DNA from: Prevotella sp.
GTDB taxonomy: Bacteria; Bacteroidota; Bacteroidia; Bacteroidales; Bacteroidaceae
Assembly: GCA_017428925.1 (NCBI GenBank)
Contig: JAFRPY010000041.1
Span: 1-44,515 of the forward strand
Reading direction: 5' to 3'
Length of the DNA: 44,515 nucleotides
Below the pieces are notes generated by a model. That model searched no databases, had not been told where the DNA came from, and saw only the letters and a list, made by a program, of their open reading frames with translations. Position numbers and translations under genes: made by a program. Of the stretch, positions 39,643 through 44,515 are shown in pieces. The first letter of the stretch is position 1. The number at the start of each line of letters is the position of its first letter.

Positions 39643-41352
39643 TCAGATGGATTCAATGAAATAAACAATGAGGTCACGTTCTTTTTTCGACAGGTTACGG
39701 AACTTCGCGACGCTGTTGTAGGCATCGCTCGTTCCACCTTCGTTCTTGCAACCGTGCCACATAATGGCTTCCATGACGTTGCGGGCACGACAGTCGTGCA
39801 GACGTTCCACGCCACTGCCACACTTGGCGGCCAGTCCGCGTCCCCAGAGTGGGGTAGTGCGGCACCATCCTGTACGAATGTCGTTCTTCATCCACAGACG
39901 ATGCTGCACGAAGTCGGTGTAAGGCCAAATCTTCTGATGCGGATAGCGGGGCATGTCGCTGTCAGAGGTGAAGAACTTGGCAGGATCCTGGATATGGTCG
40001 TCGCCCGTCTGCCACGAGGGACGGTGACAGGCAGCACAGCCAATCTGGGTGAAGAGTTCCTTGCCTTTCTTGAAGTCGTCGGTGGTGGTGTTGCGGGCAG
40101 CAGGGACAGCCAGACCACGATGCCAAATCATAAGGTTCTTGTATTGTGCGTCGGTCATCTCGGCATCGAGCTGTTTGCTGGTCAGATAGGTGTAGATGTC
40201 GTTCTGCAGATTGCCGGTATGCCATTCGGGATGTGCCTTGTTGGGGTCTATGCGGTTGATGTACTCCGTGAAGCCAGCCTGCACCTCAGGGTCTTGCGAC
40301 GACTTCGTGGCATAGTAAATGCCGGCGAGGTCAAGATAGTGGTAGCGGCGGTCGGAGCGCGTCACATTGGTGATGTTCCAGATGGCATTTGCACCGGCAG
40401 CATCGAGGATAGGCCCGCGCGACAGGGCGTAGGTATAGCGGCGCACATACTTGGTGCCGTCGCCCTGGAGCGAGTTGCTGTAGTAGCTGTTCCAGGTGTT
40501 CGCGGCCTGATTCCACATGGCCGGGTTCAGCGCGTCGGTCTTACCTATGCTGTTGAAGTATTTGCTTTCCGACTCCCACTGTGCCGTGATTTCCTCGTCG
40601 GGGATGGCATCGGTCAGTCCTGTGCCGTAGATGCCGATGGTCGATTCCAGCAGTACACCGATTTCATTGTTATACTGCGTCTCATTCAGTGTCACATCAC
40701 TACCACCTCGGCTGACGACCACGGGCGCATAGTAGGCACTGTAGGGAATAGTTACCTCGGGGTAGATGAGCGAATAAGTTTCGCCGTCGGGGAACCGATT
40801 GCCCCACTCGTCGGTGTAGTTGTTCCATGCTATTTTGATCAGGTTCTCGTCGATAGGTGCCTTGAAAGGTTTCACGGCTCCCGTCTGAGGCATACCAGCC
40901 ACCGAACGGATATAGGCATTGGTGGTTTTGTCGTAGATGACGAGCAAGTAGCCGTTGCGGTGCATGTCGGCCTTGTATTCCGTCATGCGGGCACCATGAC
41001 CATAGCCAGGATGACAGTAGAGACAGCCGCGACGCACATAGACAGGTCCAAGTCCGTGGAATGCGCCTTCGGTGTTGGTGTTGAATTCTTTCTCAAACAT
41101 GTATTCGCCCTCATTAAAGGCAGTCATCATGCCGGCGTCTTCCACGGCTTTCGTGGGCTGTTCGAAGGCTGTGGCGGTGTTCACCGACGTGGTGCCGAGC
41201 AGTCCGCCGGCATAGTAGTCTTCGGGATAGTTTGTCGCTGTAGGGTCGCCAATCTCCCACGTGGTGGGATTAGCGGCATCATCACCGTCGGAGCATCCGG
41301 CGGTGATGATAGAACCCAACAGAACAAGCCCTAAAATTTTTGGTTTGTTCAT
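39643..41352 (-). CDS. Di-heme c-type oxidoreductase (DUF1111/DHOR-like) lipoprotein, 569 aa
   Basis: The ATG at 41352 (MNKPKILGLVLLGSIITAGC) gives a lipoprotein signal with Cys20. Two c-type heme sites are visible: C110-L-Y-C-H114 in GCLYCHPGYGHGARM and CAACH at about 439-443. The order and spacing, with a long region between the hemes and WGRGLAAKCGSGVERLHDCR near the end, fit the di-heme oxidoreductase (DHOR, DUF1111) group related to cytochrome c peroxidases. Such genes commonly accompany imelysin genes in iron-regulated clusters, as here (22 bases from imelysin). CcsBA immediately downstream would mature it. The electron acceptor or substrate is not known. Confidence 0.85.
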   Translation of the reverse strand: MNKPKILGLVLLGSIITAGCSDGDDAANPTTWEIGDPTATNYPEDYYAGGLLGTTSVNTATAFEQPTKAVEDAGMMTAFNEGEYMFEKEFNTNTEGAFHGLGPVYVRRGCLYCHPGYGHGARMTEYKADMHRNGYLLVIYDKTTNAYIRSVAGMPQTGAVKPFKAPIDENLIKIAWNNYTDEWGNRFPDGETYSLIYPEVTIPYSAYYAPVVVSRGGSDVTLNETQYNNEIGVLLESTIGIYGTGLTDAIPDEEITAQWESESKYFNSIGKTDALNPAMWNQAANTWNSYYSNSLQGDGTKYVRRYTYALSRGPILDAAGANAIWNITNVTRSDRRYHYLDLAGIYYATKSSQDPEVQAGFTEYINRIDPNKAHPEWHTGNLQNDIYTYLTSKQLDAEMTDAQYKNLMIWHRGLAVPAARNTTTDDFKKGKELFTQIGCAACHRPSWQTGDDHIQDPAKFFTSDSDMPRYPHQKIWPYTDFVQHRLWMKNDIRTGWCRTTPLWGRGLAAKCGSGVERLHDCRARNVMEAIMWHGCKNEGGTSDAYNSVAKFRNLSKKERDLIVYFIESI

Positions 41353-41373
41353 AGATTTCAATTATTTAATTCT

Positions 41374-42570
41374 TCAATTCTTGATCTTTACAATTGACTG
41401 ATAGAGCTTCTGGGCGTTGTCGGCCAGTGTGCGATAGGTGAGCAGTACGACGTTGTCCACATAGTTCTCGTTGATGACCTGGCACTGTGCCTGCACGGTG
41501 GCATCACTGGCATAGCCTTCCAGTGTTCCGCTCATGCTGCTGAGTGCATCGTCCAGTTCACCGAGAGCATCCATGGCCACTTGGCATGAGGCATCGCTGT
41601 AGTAGAGGGCAAAGGGTGCTTTCATGGCCTTGATTTTTTGCAGGGCGTTTTCGAGTTTTGTCTGTACGGCCTTTGCCTGGTTCGTCAGTGTGCTGTTGCT
41701 GGTGTTCAGGCAGAAGTAGATGAGCGACTTTGCGTTAGGTGACGTGGCACCGACAGCACCATAGAGGGCGTTTTTGCACGACACGATGTTGTCGTAGAAG
41801 TCGGTGATGGAGTTGTAGGCATAGGGTGACTCGATGTAGGAGGCATCCTGTCCGGTGTGGGGCAGTCCGATTTTCGAGTCGCCTACTTCGCCGATAATGT
41901 CCTGACAGCCGGAGATAATCTCCAGCGTGGCATCCAATGCCGTTGCCCAGTCGCCAGTGTCAGGATTCTTGAAGGCCTTGCCGAAATTCTGGAATCCTTC
42001 CAGTGCACCTTCCTGGTTACCGTCGTCGTCGATGGCCAGGTGGGTGGCCACATAGTTAAGTGCTATCTGGTGACGCTCGGCGTTGCTCTCTTTCGAGTCC
42101 CATGCAGCCTCCAGTGTCGATGTGGCATTGTAGAGGTCTTTGGCCACGGCGCAGATGTATTTATACTCCAAATTGGTGATTTGGTCAATCTTGCGGGGCT
42201 GACCTTCGCGGAAGAGCACATATTCCAGACCATGATAGCCCAGAATACCTGCATTGGCGGTCTTGATGAAGTTGTCGAGGTTGCCCATAGCGTTTTCATC
42301 GCGCAGCACTTGGGCCAGGTCGTTGGCGGCCACGGGCCATGTGTCGGTGTGCGGGTCGATAGAGTAGACATCGGCAGCGCCGAAGAGGAATGCCTCCGAC
42401 TGTTCCCAGTTGGCGCGTGCTGTCTTCCAGTCGGTGCAAGCCTGGTCGAGTGCAACCTGTGAACCTGTCACGGTTGTGGTGTCGGCATCGTCATCACTTG
42501 AGCATGATGCGAAACCCGTTGTGAGTACGGCAGCCAGTGCTGCCATTTTTAAAAGATTCTTTGTTTTCAT
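41374..42570 (-). CDS. Imelysin-family (M75) lipoprotein, 398 aa
   Basis: Lipoprotein signal ending FASCSS (Cys23). Carries the imelysin GxHxxE motif as G111-Y-H-G-L-E116 (GILGYHGLEYVLFREG) and the ARANWEQSEAFLFGAADVYS segment of the first helical bundle; the second half repeats the helical pattern. Family members (IrpA, ICMP, EfeO-like) are iron-regulated periplasmic or surface proteins thought to bind or handle iron; peptidase activity is doubtful. Neighbours: porin upstream, di-heme oxidoreductase downstream. The 75-base gap to the porin gene contains 8-bp tandem repeats. Confidence 0.9.
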   Translation of the reverse strand: MKTKNLLKMAALAAVLTTGFASCSSDDDADTTTVTGSQVALDQACTDWKTARANWEQSEAFLFGAADVYSIDPHTDTWPVAANDLAQVLRDENAMGNLDNFIKTANAGILGYHGLEYVLFREGQPRKIDQITNLEYKYICAVAKDLYNATSTLEAAWDSKESNAERHQIALNYVATHLAIDDDGNQEGALEGFQNFGKAFKNPDTGDWATALDATLEIISGCQDIIGEVGDSKIGLPHTGQDASYIESPYAYNSITDFYDNIVSCKNALYGAVGATSPNAKSLIYFCLNTSNSTLTNQAKAVQTKLENALQKIKAMKAPFALYYSDASCQVAMDALGELDDALSSMSGTLEGYASDATVQAQCQVINENYVDNVVLLTYRTLADNAQKLYQSIVKIKN

Positions 42571-42585
42571 TTTTTTTATTTTTTT

Positions 42586-42646
42586 GTTATGACGTTATGG
42601 CGTTGTGACGTTTGTGGCGTTATGGCGTTATGACGTTGTGGCGTTT
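42586..42646. repeat. 8-bp tandem repeat between porin and imelysin genes
   Basis: Degenerate units GTTATGAC, GTTATGGC, GTTGTGAC and so on, about seven in a row with one 9-base unit. They fill nearly the whole gap and end at the imelysin ribosome-binding region. Confidence 0.85.
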
Positions 42647-44046
42647 TATAAAAACCATCCTGTATAAGTCACGCCCAGACTGATGCTCGGCTCGTTGTTA
42701 TAGGGCTGTATATACATCGGGCTGTCGGAAGTGAGTCCGTTGTTGTTTGGCTTCTCGAAGAAACGATACGAGTACTCGCCCTTGATGGTAACCTGCTTTA
42801 GGGGTGAGTAGTTGAGGCCGGCCACACAGCGATATTTCTTGGTGTACTTATACATCGATGCGTATGTGCCCGAGGCCATGGTGTTGTAGTGCTCAAAGCG
42901 TCCGAACACGATCAGTTTCTCATTTCCCTTTTTCATCTTGGGAATCTGCGAGAATACATTATAGCCTGCCTCGATGGCATACGCCAGGGCATTACTGCCA
43001 ATGTTGCTGTAGTGGTGCGGATTGCCGTCCTGATATTTGTGGTGCGTCCAGTTGGCCTGGTTATAGGCTGAAATCTCGTCGGCATCGCTGAAGTGGGCAT
43101 AGTCGATGTTGCCGCGAACAATCCAGTTCCAGCGGTCCAGCGTGAAATCGAGTGCCACGATACCCAGTGCACCGGTCACGTCTTCGTATTTCGTACCGGG
43201 TGTGCGCAGGGTGTTGCGGAAGGTGTAGCCGTAATAGCCGCTCAGTCCGATGCGCAGTCCCTCGACGGAATAATTGTCGATACGCACGGCTCCGGCGAAG
43301 TTGTTGGCCACCTTGAACTCGTAGGGGCTTGTGGCTCCGTAGTGAACGAAATTCTCAGCCGTGAAACTTTCTGAATTCAGGCCTGAAAGGAACTGTGCCT
43401 CGTAGCGCCAGTCTTTCAGCCGTCCCCACAGTGATAGTCCCACCTGATGCCAGGTGTTGGGCATGATCGTGGCCTCACCTTCAGGTCGGTATACGGTGAA
43501 GAACTGGTTGGGCTCATGCCGGGCATTTGAATAGCCTACGGGCACGATGATCTCACCGGCCTTGATGTTGAACTTGCCGCCCCAGAATTCCTTGTTGATC
43601 CAGAACTGCTCGATGTTCACCTCGCCGCCTTTTTCCACCTCGGCCTCGTATTCGCCGGCCTCCTCAGCCTCAATCTCCACGGCAGTTCCATTGCCGCCGT
43701 GCTCAAACTCTATCTCAGATCCCATCGACCATCCCTTGCCGAAATCGTAGCCTATGTTCAGGCAGATGTGTGGCAGGTCGAAGCGTCCGTGGTTCTTGTC
43801 GTCGGCATAGTTCTCGGGTTTCTTGTAGCGGTTGAAGCTCTGACTATAGAAATTATAGGTCATCACGGCCTCGCCATAACCGCCTATGTGCAGGCGCGAC
43901 GGGGCCTTTCTCTCCTCTTTCCTCTCTCCTCTCTCTGCTTGTCTGGTGGCGCCTGTCGTGGCGTCCACCTTTCTGTCCTCTGCCTCCTGTGCCGTCGCAA
44001 AAATTGCCGACGTGGCAAGAAGCGCGGTGAGTATTATTGCTTTCAT
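42646..44046 (-). CDS. Outer-membrane porin-like protein, 466 aa
   Basis: Signal peptide about 1-19 (MKAIILTALLATSAIFATAQ). A charged Arg/Lys/Glu linker (RQAERGERKEERKAPSR) is followed by a barrel opening with LHIGGYGEAVMTYNF and continuing with alternating strands (DLPHICLNIGYDFGKGWSMG; GGKFNIKAGEIIVPVGYSNA), ending SLGVTYTGWFL. Resembles phosphate-selective-porin-like or general porins in Bacteroidetes. An acidic loop at about 125-145 (EIEAEEAGEYEAEVEKGGEV) could bind cations, which would fit the iron context but is inference. First gene of the operon with imelysin, the di-heme protein and CcsBA. Confidence 0.85.
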   Translation of the reverse strand: MKAIILTALLATSAIFATAQEAEDRKVDATTGATRQAERGERKEERKAPSRLHIGGYGEAVMTYNFYSQSFNRYKKPENYADDKNHGRFDLPHICLNIGYDFGKGWSMGSEIEFEHGGNGTAVEIEAEEAGEYEAEVEKGGEVNIEQFWINKEFWGGKFNIKAGEIIVPVGYSNARHEPNQFFTVYRPEGEATIMPNTWHQVGLSLWGRLKDWRYEAQFLSGLNSESFTAENFVHYGATSPYEFKVANNFAGAVRIDNYSVEGLRIGLSGYYGYTFRNTLRTPGTKYEDVTGALGIVALDFTLDRWNWIVRGNIDYAHFSDADEISAYNQANWTHHKYQDGNPHHYSNIGSNALAYAIEAGYNVFSQIPKMKKGNEKLIVFGRFEHYNTMASGTYASMYKYTKKYRCVAGLNYSPLKQVTIKGEYSYRFFEKPNNNGLTSDSPMYIQPYNNEPSISLGVTYTGWFL

Positions 44047-44065
44047 TTTTTACCTTTATATTTTT

Positions 44066-44128
44066 TTATTTTTTACTTTTTTACCCTTTTACTTTTTTAC
44101 TTTTTTACCCTTTTACTTTTTTACCTTT
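44066..44128. repeat. 8-bp tandem repeat in the porin 5' leader
   Basis: Units of TTTTTTAC and CCTTTTAC alternate about eight times (GTAAAAAA/GTAAAAGG on the coding strand) just upstream of the porin start codon at 44046. Changes in unit number would alter leader length or the spacing of the A/G-rich translation signal. Confidence 0.85.
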
Positions 44129-44319
44129 AAATAATTCGGATGCAAAGTAACAACTTTTAACTGACGTGGACAATACCCTAAAATCGGTGTTTCCCCAAAT
44201 GCAGGAAGCGTGCTGATACTCATATCTGACGAAATGAATACCAGATAGTGATGATTCTTTACGATGTTTTTTGATGTTAATACTTACAAATGTGGATTGA
44301 TGAAAACCAAAATATTTCG

Positions 44320-44327
44320 TACCTTTG
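44320..44327 (+). promoter_or_regulatory. Promoter at right edge (first)
   Basis: TACCTTTG with ATTG at 44296-44299, 20 bases upstream. Drives a leader containing two tiny overlapping ORFs. Confidence 0.6.
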
Positions 44328-44359
44328 CACCGGATTAGTTGTTTGGGGAGGCCAGAGAA

Positions 44360-44424
44360 ATGAAAAGAATGAAATGGTTCATCCGAGAAATGACGTGATG
44401 TGGAGCTGGTACATAAAGAAATAG
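44360..44424 (+). other. Two tiny overlapping leader ORFs (12 and 8 codons)
   Basis: After GGGGAGG (44345-44351), ATG at 44360 encodes MKRMKWFIREMT and stops at TGA 44396-44398. That stop overlaps the ATG (44398) of a second frame, MWSWYIKK, ending at 44424. The order promoter, SD-like sequence and coupled mini-ORFs suggests a leader peptide, but such short frames can occur by chance. Confidence 0.3.
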
Positions 44425-44436
44425 CTGGAAAAATCT

Positions 44437-44444
44437 TATCTTTG
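44437..44444 (+). promoter_or_regulatory. Promoter at right edge (second)
   Basis: TATCTTTG, 23 bases before the ATG at 44467. It is enclosed by the inverted pair AGCTGGAA (44423-44430)/TTCCAGCT (44475-44482). Confidence 0.5.
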
Positions 44445-44466
44445 TAGCGACCAAACTATAAATGAT

Positions 44467-44515
44467 ATGATTAGTTCCAGCTTTCTGTTATTTGCATTTG
44501 GTATCCGAGGATTCC
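44467..44515 (+). CDS. Possible gene start, cut by window edge
   Basis: ATG at 44467 opens a frame reading MISSSFLLFAFGIRGF to the end of the window. A promoter lies just upstream. Too short to assign; an earlier ATG at 44462 is closed at once by TGA. Confidence 0.3.
   Translation, partial: MISSSFLLFAFGIRGF

Noticed and set aside
39754-41334. A 526-codon open frame on the plus strand
   Set aside because: It lies exactly antisense to the di-heme oxidoreductase gene, whose heme motifs and signal peptide are clear. The antisense frame has no recognisable domain.

Overview
The window looks like chromosomal DNA of a Bacteroidales bacterium, most likely a Prevotella-type (Prevotellaceae) organism. 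Evidence: many promoters of the Bacteroidetes form TTTG-N19-21-TAnnTTTG instead of -35/-10 boxes, many SPII lipoproteins, carboxypeptidase-regulatory-domain and DUF4421 envelope proteins, an ECF sigma factor, CcsBA-type cytochrome c maturation, and a secreted protein ending in a Prevotella-like YNLNGQRV tail. No rRNA, tRNA or CRISPR array was seen.

Layout. (1) 1-8.9 kb is a mosaic of mobile and decayed DNA: the 3' end of an IS30-type transposase, an orphan promoter feeding a structured RNA, three broken copies of one Crp/Fnr-family gene peppered with hairpin micro-insertions, a chimeric clostripain fragment, a radical SAM gene with an internal deletion plus an oxidoreductase, an ECF sigma factor fused to a membrane helix and an outer-membrane barrel, and two HEPN Abi proteins, one an AbiF-type gene with a structured leader RNA. 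(2) 8.9-21 kb, all on the minus strand: AAA/DUF4143 ATPase, PstS-like lipoprotein, Fic protein with an altered catalytic motif, large outer-membrane barrel, unknown protein, a second AbiF gene with the same kind of leader RNA, an aspartyl protease and a carboxypeptidase-regulatory protein. (3) 21.1-37.4 kb, plus strand: gpmI; DUF4421; an RND efflux operon (adaptor, pump, then a 1207-residue secreted protein with Met/Asp-rich loops and a 67-residue acidic peptide, then the TolC-like channel); and a carboxypeptidase-regulatory protein overlapping a patatin-barrel protein. (4) 37.4-44.0 kb, minus strand: an iron/heme-type operon of porin, imelysin, di-heme c-type oxidoreductase and CcsBA, carrying 7- and 8-bp tandem repeats at three places. 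The last 200 bases hold two promoters and tiny ORFs leading into a gene cut by the edge.

How they work together. CcsBA would attach the hemes of the di-heme protein encoded just upstream, with imelysin and porin completing an iron-linked envelope module. The RND adaptor, pump and channel form a tripartite exporter whose two extra genes suggest a dedicated substrate or accessory. The AbiF genes fit RNA-antitoxin/HEPN-toxin modules. The sigma-barrel fusion suggests envelope sensing joined to transcription in one chain. The most unusual items are the sigma-TM-barrel fusion, the Met/Asp-rich protein in the efflux operon, the covarying AbiF leaders and the orphan promoter-hairpin units.
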